Shown here: positions 52,305 to 61,081 of the stretch, in pieces
Numbering within the stretch: the stretch's first letter is position 1
Layout: every line of letters begins with the position of its first letter
Assembly (NCBI GenBank): GCA_013298845.1
Contig: JAAFJN010000001.1
Location: 434,001 to 498,000, forward strand
Source: Chitinophagales bacterium
Lineage (GTDB): Bacteria > Bacteroidota > Bacteroidia > Chitinophagales > Saprospiraceae
DNA length: 64,000 bases
Direction: 5' to 3'
Program-made: the position numbers and the translations under genes
The notes under the pieces: generated by a model
Databases searched by the model: none
The model's input: the letters and a program-made list of their open reading frames with translations, nothing else
What the model was told of the DNA's origin: nothing

Positions 52305-53093
52305 TTATTTCTTTTTCTTCTTTTTAGTTGTTGCTGCCGACTTTCCTTGAATATCGTACGCCAAAGAAACATTGAGGCTGGAGTTACTGAATGCGTATTC
52401 TCCAATGCCGCTAAAAACCGAAAGAACCAGGTTACAATTAACATGAACTGGCGCAAAGTTAATACCGGCGCTGAAACCAAGGTCAGGTATCAGGAAGTTT
52501 CCCTTGTTTTCGATGTCTTTAATTTTAATCAAATCTTGTTCGTCAATACCCAAATCAACGGAACCGCCGTTGAAACTAAGCCGCGAATACCGCAAACCTA
52601 CCCCAACGTTGGCCAATTCTCCTTTACTGACGATACCAGGTTGCAAAAATATCCGGTTAAAATTGAGTACCGCCTCTCGGCCAAGATCATAAGTATGTGC
52701 GGTTCGGCCCAGGCCACCTCCGGCACTCAATGTAAAATCAGTGTATTCAGAAATGGGAAAATGGCGCGAAACCCCAATTTCGGTCAAGAAACCCCGCCCC
52801 GTGTGTTGCTCGGAGGGTGGTGCCGGAAATCCGAAAAAACTGCGTGTGAAAGCGCCGCGCAGGTACATGGCATTTACCATAATTGATGTTTTGGGCGCAA
52901 TGCCGTAACCACCTTTAAATTCAAAACCTTTCGCTTGCTGACTGCCGGTCAGGGAGCCTTCGAGGGTGATTTCCCCTTTGTTTTTGGCCTGAGGCAGGTG
53001 AAGCGTGTTCGGTGCGTAATAAAAATGGTTGGAGCAGGAGGCGAGCAAAAGGCTGCCCAGTACGATCCAGAGAAGATACGATTTAGTTGGCAT
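52305..53093 (-). CDS. Outer-membrane beta-barrel-like lipoprotein
   Basis: 262 residues. The start is a lipoprotein signal with lipobox LLASC20. The rest alternates strand-like stretches (EITLEGSLTGSQQAKGFEFKGGYGIAPKTSIMVNAMYL, DFTLSAGGGLGRTAHTYDLG, VGVGLRYSRLSFNGG), as in small 8-stranded barrels, but the end is basic (KSAATTKKKKKK), an odd feature for an outer-membrane barrel. No family name is certain. It precedes nhaD on the same strand and follows a hairpin terminator of the peroxidase gene. Confidence 0.72.
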   Translation of the reverse strand: MPTKSYLLWIVLGSLLLASCSNHFYYAPNTLHLPQAKNKGEITLEGSLTGSQQAKGFEFKGGYGIAPKTSIMVNAMYLRGAFTRSFFGFPAPPSEQHTGRGFLTEIGVSRHFPISEYTDFTLSAGGGLGRTAHTYDLGREAVLNFNRIFLQPGIVSKGELANVGVGLRYSRLSFNGGSVDLGIDEQDLIKIKDIENKGNFLIPDLGFSAGINFAPVHVNCNLVLSVFSGIGEYAFSNSSLNVSLAYDIQGKSAATTKKKKKK

Positions 53094-53122
53094 ACTTGTG
53101 TAGTGTCGAGATTTTTAAATTA

Positions 53123-53173
53123 AACAGGCTGTCTTTCGGCAGTGGTTAAATTCTGCTTTCAGGACAGCCTGTT
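53123..53173 (-). terminator. Hairpin between peroxidase and lipoprotein genes
   Basis: Perfect 11-bp arms AACAGGCTGTC (53123-53133) and GACAGCCTGTT (53163-53173), with a small inner stem GCAG/CTGC. On the minus strand it follows the peroxidase stop by about 45 bp; the tail TTAATTTAAAAAT is T-rich but not a clean T run. Confidence 0.6.
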
Positions 53174-53217
53174 GTTATGTGCATGTATTACCTGCGGAGG
53201 GCAAGTGCACCAAAAAA

Positions 53218-54387
53218 TTATTTAAATGGATTGGAGAAACGAACGTCCGTACGGAATTTTTCATCCGTGAGGGTGTTGAAGAATGCAATCAAATCTTCTT
53301 TTTCCTGAGCGGTAAAGTTCATTTTTTTCACATCGCCATTCGTATCGCGCAATTCAAATCCAAGGTTTGGCGTGTTTTTGATGCCCGTGCTGTAGTGGTC
53401 AATTACTTCTGAAAGGGTGGCAAAACGGCCATCGTGCATATAAGGTGCCGTGATGGCGATATTGCGCAACGTAGGCACTTTAAAGGTACCCATTTCGTTG
53501 CCGATGCCCGTAATAGCACCTACACCTTTGTCGCTGTAACTCTCGTCCAAACCATTGTTGGATAAGAACTTGCTGGGGCGGCCAAAACTGGACGTGTGGC
53601 AACTGGAGCAATTGTTAATGTAAAGTGCTTTACCACGGTTTTCAGCGGCACTGAACTGGGTAAAGTTCGCATCGTAGTTGATCCAACCACCGTTGTTAGA
53701 GGTATTGGCAGCATCGTCGAAGCGGCTTTGGTACGAACCCATGGCGTTTACAAAAGATGAAATGGCGCGAGATACAAGTTCACTGGTTATCTCAGTACTA
53801 CCAAATGCTTTTTTGAACAAAGGCTGGTAATAGTCCTGATTTTTCACCGCGTCCACAATTTCGTGCTCCTTCATGTTCATTTCGAGCGGGTTCAACATGG
53901 AGGCAATGTTCTGCTCCGATGCGGTAGCCGCGCGGTTATCCCAGAAGAAAGGAATACCAAATGAACCATTGAGGTCGGTGCCGTAGTAAGCGGCAAAGTT
54001 AGCAACGGAACTCAGGGCGATAGAGTTGCGGGTACCTTCGCGGGATTCAACCCCGAGGCTCACGCGACGGTCGTCGGCAAAACCGATTTCCTGCTTGTGG
54101 CAACTGGCGCAACTGATGGTTTTGTCGCTCGACAAGTTTTTGTCGTAAAACAATACGCGACCCAAAGTGGCTTCGGCGGCCTTCACAGTAGGCGAAGTAA
54201 GACCCGCGCGGGTGAGGTGGTCAGGAAGTTTCGGTGTGTAATTAATGGACTCATCCGGAAGGTTGAGCGAACGAGAAATTACATCATATTCTTCCTGTGT
54301 GTAGTAGTAATACTCGACATTTTTTTTGCAAGCGCCAATCAACATTGCAGTTGAGAGCAACCCGAAAAAAAGGAACGATTTTTTCAT
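53218..54387 (-). CDS. Di-haem cytochrome-c peroxidase/MauG family lipoprotein
   Basis: 389 residues with lipobox IGAC20, so it is anchored in the periplasm or outer membrane. Two CxxCH haem-c sites: CASCHKQEIGF (near 103) and CSSCHTSSFG (near 262). Also FWDNRAATASEQ (near 155), NPLEMNM, and FKVPTLRNIAITAPYMHDGRFATLSEVIDHY near 320, the bacterial cytochrome-c peroxidase C-terminal signature with the axial Met. It reduces hydrogen peroxide to water with electrons from a small cytochrome; a MauG-like maturation role is possible. Many Bacteroidota have such proteins next to lipoprotein genes. Confidence 0.94.
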   Translation of the reverse strand: MKKSFLFFGLLSTAMLIGACKKNVEYYYYTQEEYDVISRSLNLPDESINYTPKLPDHLTRAGLTSPTVKAAEATLGRVLFYDKNLSSDKTISCASCHKQEIGFADDRRVSLGVESREGTRNSIALSSVANFAAYYGTDLNGSFGIPFFWDNRAATASEQNIASMLNPLEMNMKEHEIVDAVKNQDYYQPLFKKAFGSTEITSELVSRAISSFVNAMGSYQSRFDDAANTSNNGGWINYDANFTQFSAAENRGKALYINNCSSCHTSSFGRPSKFLSNNGLDESYSDKGVGAITGIGNEMGTFKVPTLRNIAITAPYMHDGRFATLSEVIDHYSTGIKNTPNLGFELRDTNGDVKKMNFTAQEKEDLIAFFNTLTDEKFRTDVRFSNPFK

Positions 54388-54643
54388 GATAGTCTAAATT
54401 TTGATGAAAAGATGTGAATACGTGTTTTTGTTTATTATCCAATAGACGCAAACAATAACGAAATGGTTGGATAATTCGCTGACAAAAATATGGCAAATCT
54501 TTCTACGTAGTTAATGAAAAATCCTCTAAAAAATATAGTTAAAAAGATAATATGAGTAAAACGCGCGTTTTAACACGAAAACAAAAGAGATTTTATACCT
54601 TAGCGGCGTTTTTTAACAATAAATTATATCACCTTATCCGCCC

Positions 54644-55729
54644 ATGGAACGTTACACGGATGTATTCAAATCGGTACTTGTGCAAATTGCAACGCCTTTT
54701 AGCACCGGAACGGGCTTTTTTTTAAAAGACTACAACCTGATTGTAACCAACCACCACGTTATCGAAGACAACCGCACGGTGATTATTGAAGGGTTTAGTT
54801 TTAAAAAACAACTTTCAACGGTAGTCTTTATCGACCGGAAATTTGACCTGGCTTTTTTATCGGCACCCAATAACGCCGGTGAATTACCAGCCCTGAAACT
54901 GGCCGACAGCAGTAAAGCCAAAGCCCGCGACGAGGTAACGGCCTACGGCCACCCGTTTGGGCTTAATTTTTCGGTAAAAAGTGGTTTTATTTCCAATACC
55001 CGCGAAGTGATGGAAGGGGTGCCTTATATCCACATTGACCTCAGCCTGAACCCTGGCAATTCGGGCGGCCCTTTGTCCAATGCCAACGGCGAAATTTTGG
55101 GGGTAAATACCTTTATCATGCGCGACAGCGATAACGTCGGGTTTGCTTTGCCTTCCGAACTGCTGTTACAAACCCTCGAAATATTTAAACAAACCAACAG
55201 CGAAAATGCCGCCCGTTGCCACGGCTGCGCGCAATTGGTTGTGCCGGAAACCAAAGACGGCGATAGTTGCGTCAACTGCGGGGCAACGGTTTTGTTACCG
55301 GGCGATATTGAGACCTACATTGCCGCCGGTATCCCGGGGTCCATCGAGCGCCTCATTGCCAATATCGGGCATAATGTTCCCCTTTCGCGGTGCGGCCCCA
55401 ATGCTTGGGAAATTCAGGAGGGCAGCGCCAAAATTATTATTACCTACCACGAAAAAACGGGTCTCATCAGCGCCGATGCCGTGTTGTGCGAATTGCCCGA
55501 AACCCAAATTAAGGATATTTACGTGTATTTATTGCAGGAAAACTACCTCAATTCGGGCATGACCCTGAGTGTACACGAACAAGACATCATCTTGTCGTTG
55601 CTCATTTACGACCGTTACTTAGACGAAGAAACGGGTAAAGAAATGTTTCAGGAACTGTTTGAAAAAGCCGATTATTACGACAATGTATTGGTCGAGCAAT
55701 ACGGTGCTCGCTGGAAGGCGTCGAATTAA
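54644..55729 (+). CDS. Trypsin-like serine protease fused to zinc ribbon and YbjN-like domain
   Basis: 361 residues without signal peptide or membrane segment, so it should be cytoplasmic, which is unusual for this family. Residues 1-180: a chymotrypsin-like (S1C/Deg) domain with GTGFFLKDYNLIVTNHHV (His38), FDLAFLSA (Asp68) and NPGNSGGPL (Ser140). No PDZ domain follows. Residues 192-212: a zinc ribbon C192-x2-C195 ... C209-x2-C212. Residues about 225-361: a YbjN-like domain (ITYHEKTGLISADAVLCELPE ... LVEQYGARW). This order is not one I know as a named family. Its 3' end overlaps that of the convergent SH3 gene by 4 bp. Confidence 0.85.
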   Translation: MERYTDVFKSVLVQIATPFSTGTGFFLKDYNLIVTNHHVIEDNRTVIIEGFSFKKQLSTVVFIDRKFDLAFLSAPNNAGELPALKLADSSKAKARDEVTAYGHPFGLNFSVKSGFISNTREVMEGVPYIHIDLSLNPGNSGGPLSNANGEILGVNTFIMRDSDNVGFALPSELLLQTLEIFKQTNSENAARCHGCAQLVVPETKDGDSCVNCGATVLLPGDIETYIAAGIPGSIERLIANIGHNVPLSRCGPNAWEIQEGSAKIIITYHEKTGLISADAVLCELPETQIKDIYVYLLQENYLNSGMTLSVHEQDIILSLLIYDRYLDEETGKEMFQELFEKADYYDNVLVEQYGARWKASN

Positions 55730-56367
55730 TCGAGTACTCCCTTGCGTTTTTCCTTGTAATAATTTACACCGGCCCCAAATACCCAACCGATTTTGCCGTC
55801 TTTAGTGCGGATTTTGACCCAATGGTCGGTCACTTTTTCGTAACCCAGGCTAATTTCCTGGGTCCAATCGGTGCGTTTTCCGGTAAAATACACTTGCTCG
55901 TACAGGTCCAATTGCCCAATGGTTTTGCTTTTTAAGCCGGGTTCTTTGCGTATTTTGAGTTGGTCAATGGTCACAAACAACATTGTTTCTTTGGGCGCGG
56001 CGCTGGTTGCGGCGGGCGCGGGCGCAGTAGTGGCCGGGGCGGTAGTGGTCGGAGCCGCAGTGCGTACCTGGCCGGGGTTGGCCGGTGCCGGTGTTCGCAC
56101 CGTTGGTTGGGTGGTGGTGGTAACGGGTTGCGGTGTAGGGGTGGTGGTTACCGGAGCGGGGGTGGGTTGCGCCACCGGCGTTGTGGTTGTCGTAGTGGGC
56201 ACTCGAACGGTATCCCGGCGGACGGGGCGTTCATCGGCTTCGACGTCAGAGCCGGCCGTTCTTTTTAAATAATCGCTGCGGCGGCTTCCGCATTTGGAAA
56301 CCATCCACAAGGCAATACAAACAAAAAAAACACCAATAATAATGGTATCTAACTTCGGCAATCGCAT
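55726..56367 (-). CDS. SH3-domain protein with Pro/Thr/Ala-rich linker
   Basis: 213 residues. One N-terminal transmembrane helix (TIIIGVFFVCIALWMV), a low-complexity linker rich in Pro, Thr and Ala (about 55-115, with repeats such as TPAPVTTTPTPQPVTTTT), and a bacterial SH3b-like domain at about 125-213 (LFVTIDQLKIRKEPGLKSKTIGQLD ... GYEKVTDHWVKIRTKDGKIGWVFG). The SH3 domain would lie in the periplasm, where it commonly binds peptidoglycan peptides. The gene is convergent with the protease gene, stops overlapping in a shared TTAA. Confidence 0.82.
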   Translation of the reverse strand: MRLPKLDTIIIGVFFVCIALWMVSKCGSRRSDYLKRTAGSDVEADERPVRRDTVRVPTTTTTTPVAQPTPAPVTTTPTPQPVTTTTQPTVRTPAPANPGQVRTAAPTTTAPATTAPAPAATSAAPKETMLFVTIDQLKIRKEPGLKSKTIGQLDLYEQVYFTGKRTDWTQEISLGYEKVTDHWVKIRTKDGKIGWVFGAGVNYYKEKRKGVLD

Positions 56368-56491
56368 ATTTTGAGTTGTTTTTGTTCTATACTGAGCGTA
56401 GTTGAAGTATAGCGGCGGGCAAATTTACAACTTTTATCGCTTATGGCTGAATTGGCGTTGGCAAAAATCCCCAACATGCGCCGAGTTGTTG

Positions 56492-56499
56492 TACCTTTG
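56492..56499 (+). promoter_or_regulatory. Possible -7 box for dprA
   Basis: TACCTTTG, 20 nt before the dprA ATG at 56520. No -33 TTTG at the normal distance. Confidence 0.4.
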
Positions 56500-56519
56500 C
56501 CGCTCTTTGTGTATATCCA

Positions 56520-57626
56520 ATGCAATCCGGTGCTTTACTCTACCAAATAGCCCTTACCCGCATTCCGCAAGTAGGCGCGCTCACTGCCCGTAACCTCATT
56601 TCCCGGTTCGGCAGTGCGGAAGACGTATTTAAAGCCCACAAAAAAGATTTGCTGGCCATTCCCGGCATTGGCCAGGGAACCACCGCCGAGATACTCGCGC
56701 CGGGACCCTTACAAGCCGCCGAACGCGAATTGGAATACATCCAGAAAAACGGCATTCAAGCCATTTTTTACACCGATGCCCGCTTTCCCGTTCGGTTAAA
56801 AACCCACCGCGACAGCCCCATTATCTTGTATTTTAAAGGCTCCGACGCGGCATTGCTCGACCAACCAAGAATGGTGGCCGTGGTAGGAACCCGCGACATC
56901 AGTGAGCACGGGCGGGCCATTTGTGAAGAATTGGTGGAAGGTTTGCGCCCGTACAATATTGTGCTCGTGAGTGGTTTGGCCTTCGGGGTGGATGTAACCG
57001 CGCACCGCAAAGCCACCGCCATCGGGATGCCCAATATCGGGGTGCTGGGCCACGGCCTGGGCATGGTGTACCCCGCACAGCACAAAGCCATTGCCGAACG
57101 GATGATCGAAAACGGCGGCCTGCTCACCGAATACGCCCACGATACCGGACCCGACCGCGAGCATTTTCCGATGCGCAACCGCATTATTTCGGGCCTCTGC
57201 GATGCGTTATTGGTGGTAGAAACCGCCACCAGCGGCGGCTCCATGATTTCGGTGGAGTTTGCGGCCAAGCATAATTTGGATATATTTGCGGTACCGGGTC
57301 GCCCCAAAGACCCCCGCAGCGCCGGTTGTAATTTGCTCATAAAAAACAACCGCGCGAAATTGGTCGAAACCGCCGAAGACATCACCGAGGCGTTAAACTG
57401 GGGTTTGGACGGGTTAAAAAAGCCCATTCAAACGCAACTTTTTGTAGATTTAACATCAATGGAACAACGGATCGTGGACATCGTACGTCAACAGTCGAAC
57501 ATCCACATTGATGAACTGAGCGCCGCCGTGGATATTCCTTCGGGAGCATTGGCGACGCATATACTTCAACTCGAATTCAAAGGGGTACTCCGTACGCACC
57601 CCGGTAAAAGATATACTGTCGTTTAG
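56520..57626 (+). CDS. dprA: DNA-processing protein DprA
   Basis: 368 residues. It loads RecA on incoming single strands in natural transformation. Order: an N-terminal helix-hairpin-helix/SAM-like domain (about 1-70, IPQVGALTARNLISRFGSAEDVF), the Rossmann-like DprA core (YPILLYFKGS-type as SPIILYFKGSDAALL, VAVVGTRDISEHG near 122, VLVSGLAFGVDVTAH near 150, GVLGHGLGMVYPAQH near 175, LTEYAHDTGPDREHFPMRNRIISGLCDALLVVE near 200-235, SGGSMISVEFAAKHNLDIFAVPG) and a C-terminal winged helix (about 305-368). The last base is shared with the GTG of the next gene. Confidence 0.97.
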   Translation: MQSGALLYQIALTRIPQVGALTARNLISRFGSAEDVFKAHKKDLLAIPGIGQGTTAEILAPGPLQAAERELEYIQKNGIQAIFYTDARFPVRLKTHRDSPIILYFKGSDAALLDQPRMVAVVGTRDISEHGRAICEELVEGLRPYNIVLVSGLAFGVDVTAHRKATAIGMPNIGVLGHGLGMVYPAQHKAIAERMIENGGLLTEYAHDTGPDREHFPMRNRIISGLCDALLVVETATSGGSMISVEFAAKHNLDIFAVPGRPKDPRSAGCNLLIKNNRAKLVETAEDITEALNWGLDGLKKPIQTQLFVDLTSMEQRIVDIVRQQSNIHIDELSAAVDIPSGALATHILQLEFKGVLRTHPGKRYTVV

Positions 57627-59053
57627 TGCTGTCTAAAAAAAAACGTCAAAGACATACCCTCTACTACGCATTTGCCGATTTTTTGATGGCAATGCTGGCC
57701 TGGGCGCTGTTTTTTGCCTGGCGAAAGGCCAGCGAGGGCCTCGATGTGCGCTCCTCCATCCAACATGACCCGAATTTTTTGCTCGGTATTTTGGTCGTCC
57801 CCACCGGCTGGGTACTGCTGTACGCCATTTATGACCACTACCTGGACATCTACCGGTTATCGCGTTTACAGACCCTTACCCGCACGTTTTTCCTGAGTTT
57901 TTTGGGCGTTTTGTTTTTGTTTTTTGCCCTCGTCCTCGACGACGTGGTGCAAACTTACCACAATTATTACCGCTCATTTGGGGTCTTGTTTTTGTTGCAT
58001 TTTTTGCTCACGGCCACCATGCGCATGATTTTGCTCACGCGCGCCAGCCGGAGGTTAAAAGCGGGAAAAATTACCTACAATACGCTCATCATCGGGGGGA
58101 ACCAAAACGGTCTCGACCTGTACCGCGACATTGTTAAACAACCCAAAGGTTTGGGGTATAAATTCATCGGATACCTCGATACCAACGGCGGAGAAGCCCA
58201 ACCGCTGGGCGATTTTTTGCCAAAATTGGGCAAAATTGACGATTTGGCGGAGGTCATTCGCACCCACCAAATTGAAGAAGCCATTATCGCGGTAGAAACC
58301 TCAGAGCACACCAAAGTACGCGAGTTGCTCAACGTACTGTTTGATTTTGATTTTCAGGTATTGGTCAAAATCATCCCCGATATGTACGATATTTTGTTGG
58401 GTACGGTCAAAATGAACCACCTCTACGGGGCGGTTTTGATCGAAATCCGGCAGGAACTCATGCCCAAATGGCAACGCGTGCTAAAACGCGCCATTGATTT
58501 GGTGGCCAGCACCCTGGCTTTGATTTTGTTGTCGCCGCTGTACCTGTACATTATTATTCGGATAAAATTATCGTCGCCCGGCCCCATTTTTTACGCGCAG
58601 GAGCGCATTGGTTTGCACAATAAGCCGTTCCACATTTACAAATTTCGGTCCATGGCCGAAAACGCCGAAAAAGACGGCCCCCAACTCTCGCAGGGCGACA
58701 GCGACCCCCGCGTAACGCCCTGGGGCGCCACCATGCGCAAGTACCGCCTCGACGAATTGCCCAACTTTTGGAACGTGCTGCGGGGCGATATGTCGCTCGT
58801 TGGCCCCCGCCCCGAACGCGCTTATTACATTGACCTGATTATGGCCAAAAACCCGCATTACAAACACCTGCTGAAAGTGCGGCCCGGCATTACTTCGTGG
58901 GGACAGGTGAAATACGGCTACGCGTCCAACGTGGACCAAATGCTCGAACGCCTGAAATTTGACCTGCTGTACATCGAAAACATGTCGCTTTCCCTCGATT
59001 TTAAAATTATGTTTTACACGGTGCTGGTGCTGGTGCAGGGGAAAGGGAAGTAA
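57626..59053 (+). CDS. Undecaprenyl-phosphate sugar phosphotransferase (WcaJ/ExoY-type)
   Basis: 475 residues from GTG 57626, which overlaps the dprA stop by one base; the first ATG (57686) is already within the first helix, so GTG is preferred. Four N-terminal membrane helices (about 13-135), a CoA-binding-like/Rossmann domain (about 140-260, TLIIGGNQNGLDLYRDI), and a C-terminal bacterial sugar transferase domain (PF02397 type, about 285-475: KRAIDLVASTLALILLSPLYL, SPGPIFYAQERIGLHNKPFHIYKFRSM, RKYRLDELPNFWNVLRGDMSLVGPRPE). It transfers a sugar-1-phosphate to undecaprenyl phosphate to start an exopolysaccharide or O-antigen unit. No glycosyltransferases are next to it. Confidence 0.92.
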   Translation: MLSKKKRQRHTLYYAFADFLMAMLAWALFFAWRKASEGLDVRSSIQHDPNFLLGILVVPTGWVLLYAIYDHYLDIYRLSRLQTLTRTFFLSFLGVLFLFFALVLDDVVQTYHNYYRSFGVLFLLHFLLTATMRMILLTRASRRLKAGKITYNTLIIGGNQNGLDLYRDIVKQPKGLGYKFIGYLDTNGGEAQPLGDFLPKLGKIDDLAEVIRTHQIEEAIIAVETSEHTKVRELLNVLFDFDFQVLVKIIPDMYDILLGTVKMNHLYGAVLIEIRQELMPKWQRVLKRAIDLVASTLALILLSPLYLYIIIRIKLSSPGPIFYAQERIGLHNKPFHIYKFRSMAENAEKDGPQLSQGDSDPRVTPWGATMRKYRLDELPNFWNVLRGDMSLVGPRPERAYYIDLIMAKNPHYKHLLKVRPGITSWGQVKYGYASNVDQMLERLKFDLLYIENMSLSLDFKIMFYTVLVLVQGKGK

Positions 59054-59176
59054 TTTGGTGCGGATGGAGTTGTATTTTGTATAAAGTAAAGCAAATTTTA
59101 TTTTTTTTGAGGTAAAAGATACAGGATATAACTTGATTTTATTGCCTTTGTAATTCATTTTTAAACATCTTTCATT

Positions 59177-59776
59177 ATGATAAAACACAGTTTTTGTACC
59201 CTAATGCCTACAAAATATTTCATTCCAAGCACACTACTATTAGCCGTACTATTATTTTTTTCGGCTTGTAAAAAAGACGGACCACAGCCACCAGCAGAAC
59301 CACAGCACTTGATTGAATTGGGCAAAATTGCTTGTACAATTGGAGATAAAAAATCCATATATTTTGGTAGTTTGAATATGGTTTCGAATAGAAGTCATTT
59401 TTCACTTTCGACTGGTTTCACTTTTGCATACCCTCCAAATATTGACGAAACTTTGGCATTTGCATATATCCCTTTGAAAGTCGGGAAACACCCAATACAT
59501 AGTTTTCCAACGAGTAACTTTGGCACCCCAAGGGCTATCGCCATATTAGACTGGACTATTGAGATAGACCAACCCGTAGCCCAACTAAAAACCACGGACG
59601 ACTACCCCGACGATTTTATTGAAGTAGTCCGCTTGGACACCGTTAATAAAGTGGTAGAAGGGCGTTTTCAGTTTCACCTGAAAAATATGGATACCGATAA
59701 CCCGCACTTGGCCACGTTTAATCTGCCCAGCGCACTGTACGTGTCAGAAGGGGTTTTTCATTTAAAAGTAGAGTAA
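59177..59776 (+). CDS. Hypothetical lipoprotein with composition shift
   Basis: 199 residues; a start at ATG 59177 or 59204. The lipobox is FSAC (Cys33 from the first start) followed by KKDGPQPPAEP, a Bacteroidota lipoprotein start. The rest is beta-rich, with no family recognised. The first 350 bp are AT-rich; the rest, from about 59530, has the GC-rich composition of neighbouring genes, which suggests a mosaic. It is followed by a good terminator. Confidence 0.75.
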   Translation: MIKHSFCTLMPTKYFIPSTLLLAVLLFFSACKKDGPQPPAEPQHLIELGKIACTIGDKKSIYFGSLNMVSNRSHFSLSTGFTFAYPPNIDETLAFAYIPLKVGKHPIHSFPTSNFGTPRAIAILDWTIEIDQPVAQLKTTDDYPDDFIEVVRLDTVNKVVEGRFQFHLKNMDTDNPHLATFNLPSALYVSEGVFHLKVE

Positions 59777-59785
59777 ATTCGTAAT

Positions 59786-59824
59786 CAACCCGGCAGCAGA
59801 TAGGTTCTGTTGCCGGGTTGTTTA
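59786..59824 (+). terminator. Intrinsic terminator after the lipoprotein gene
   Basis: Stem CAACCCGGCAGCAG (59786-59799) with CTGTTGCCGGGTTG (59807-59820) and a 7-nt loop, then TTTAAT. The arm includes one G-T pair. Confidence 0.85.
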
Positions 59825-59844
59825 ATATTGTGGTGGTTGTACGG

Positions 59845-59852
59845 TATTTTTG
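59845..59852 (+). promoter_or_regulatory. -7 box for the acyltransferase-like membrane gene
   Basis: TATTTTTG, 59 nt before ATG 59912; TTG at 59818-59820 is 24 nt upstream. It starts right after the terminator. Confidence 0.45.
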
Positions 59853-59911
59853 CGCTGCCAAACCCGGTGAAGCATTTTTTAGTAGCACAAACGAAACACC
59901 CACCCTTATTC

Positions 59912-61075
59912 ATGAACCGCATCACCTCTATTGACTTTGCCCGTGGGCTGGTGATGGTCATTATGGCCCTCGACCACACCCGCGATTTGGTACACGTATC
60001 GGCTACTACCGCCGACCCGCTGGACCTCCAAACGACGCATCCGGCCTTGTTTTTTACGCGCTGGATTACCCATTTGTGCGCGCCCATTTTTGTATTTTTA
60101 TCCGGTACTTCGGCGTATTTATCGGCCCAGAACAGCGGCGACCCGGCGGCCAACCGGTGGTTTCAGTTGAAAAGGGGGCTGTGGTTAATTTTTCTGAATT
60201 TCACGCTGGTCAATTTCGGAATTTTTATGGATCCGCACTTTGGTATTTTGTTTCACCAGGTGATTTCGGCCATTGGGTTCGGGTTTGTTTTTTTAGCCCT
60301 GCTCATGGGTTTACCAGCCCGAACACTGGGCATTATTGGGTTAATCATCGTTGCCGGGCATCATTTGGTGCAGGGCGTTCAGTTCGCGCCCGGTTCGGTT
60401 ACGCAGGTTATTTGGTCACTTTTGTTCAACGCCGGGGCGGTGCCGTTGGGGCCAGATCGGTTGTTTGTGGCCGGGTACGCCATTGTTCCGTGGTTGGGGA
60501 TTATGCTGTGCGGGTACGCCACCGGGGTTTTGTTCCAACGCAGTTCCGCCGACCGCCGGACTTTGTTTTTAAAAATAGGTCTGGGGGCATTGGTTTTGTT
60601 TGTGGCCCTGCGCACCTTGAATGTGTACGGCGATGCCGCGCATTGGGTACCCCAAAAAGACTTCGTTTTTAGTGCATTATCTTTTATCAACCTCAGCAAA
60701 TACCCGCCTTCGTTCCAATATGCGTTGGTGATGTTGGGGCTTTTATTCGTGGGTTTATGGGCTTTTGACCAAACCCAAAACCGTTTTACCCAAATCATTT
60801 CGGTGTACGGTAAAGTGCCTTTGTTTTATTACCTCGTGCATTGGTTTGTTATTCACTTCTTTTTGGCCGCTATTTTGTTGGCGCAGGGCTACTCTTGGGC
60901 CGACATGGATTTCTCCGGGTTCAATTTTGGGCGGCCTAAATCGGGAGGTGGCTTGGAATTGGGTGGCGTTTACGCCGTGTGGTTATCGGTAGTGGTTTTG
61001 TTGTACCCGGCTTGTCAGTGGTTTTGGGCGTATAAATCCAACCATCGCGAAAAGACGTGGTTGCGGTATTTGTAA
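59912..61075 (+). CDS. DUF1624/heparan-acetyltransferase-like membrane protein
   Basis: 387 residues from ATG 59912, chosen because RITSIDFARGLVMVIMALDHTRD is the usual start of the family (a longer frame exists). About ten hydrophobic helices. The N-terminal D-x-x-R and the first helix with DHTRD, then FFTRWITHLCAPIFVFLSGTSAYL (near 50), match the HGSNAT-like DUF1624 group. Related eukaryotic enzymes move an acetyl group across a membrane to a sugar amine. The actual acceptor here is unknown. Monocistronic; the convergent dehydrogenase gene ends 7 bp later. Confidence 0.85.
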   Translation: MNRITSIDFARGLVMVIMALDHTRDLVHVSATTADPLDLQTTHPALFFTRWITHLCAPIFVFLSGTSAYLSAQNSGDPAANRWFQLKRGLWLIFLNFTLVNFGIFMDPHFGILFHQVISAIGFGFVFLALLMGLPARTLGIIGLIIVAGHHLVQGVQFAPGSVTQVIWSLLFNAGAVPLGPDRLFVAGYAIVPWLGIMLCGYATGVLFQRSSADRRTLFLKIGLGALVLFVALRTLNVYGDAAHWVPQKDFVFSALSFINLSKYPPSFQYALVMLGLLFVGLWAFDQTQNRFTQIISVYGKVPLFYYLVHWFVIHFFLAAILLAQGYSWADMDFSGFNFGRPKSGGGLELGGVYAVWLSVVVLLYPACQWFWAYKSNHREKTWLRYL

Positions 61076-61081
61076 AATTAC

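Noticed and set aside
57626-57685. Start of the sugar transferase at ATG 57686 rather than GTG 57626
   Set aside because: The ATG lies within the first membrane helix and would remove the cytosolic basic start; the GTG overlaps the dprA stop by one base as in coupled genes.
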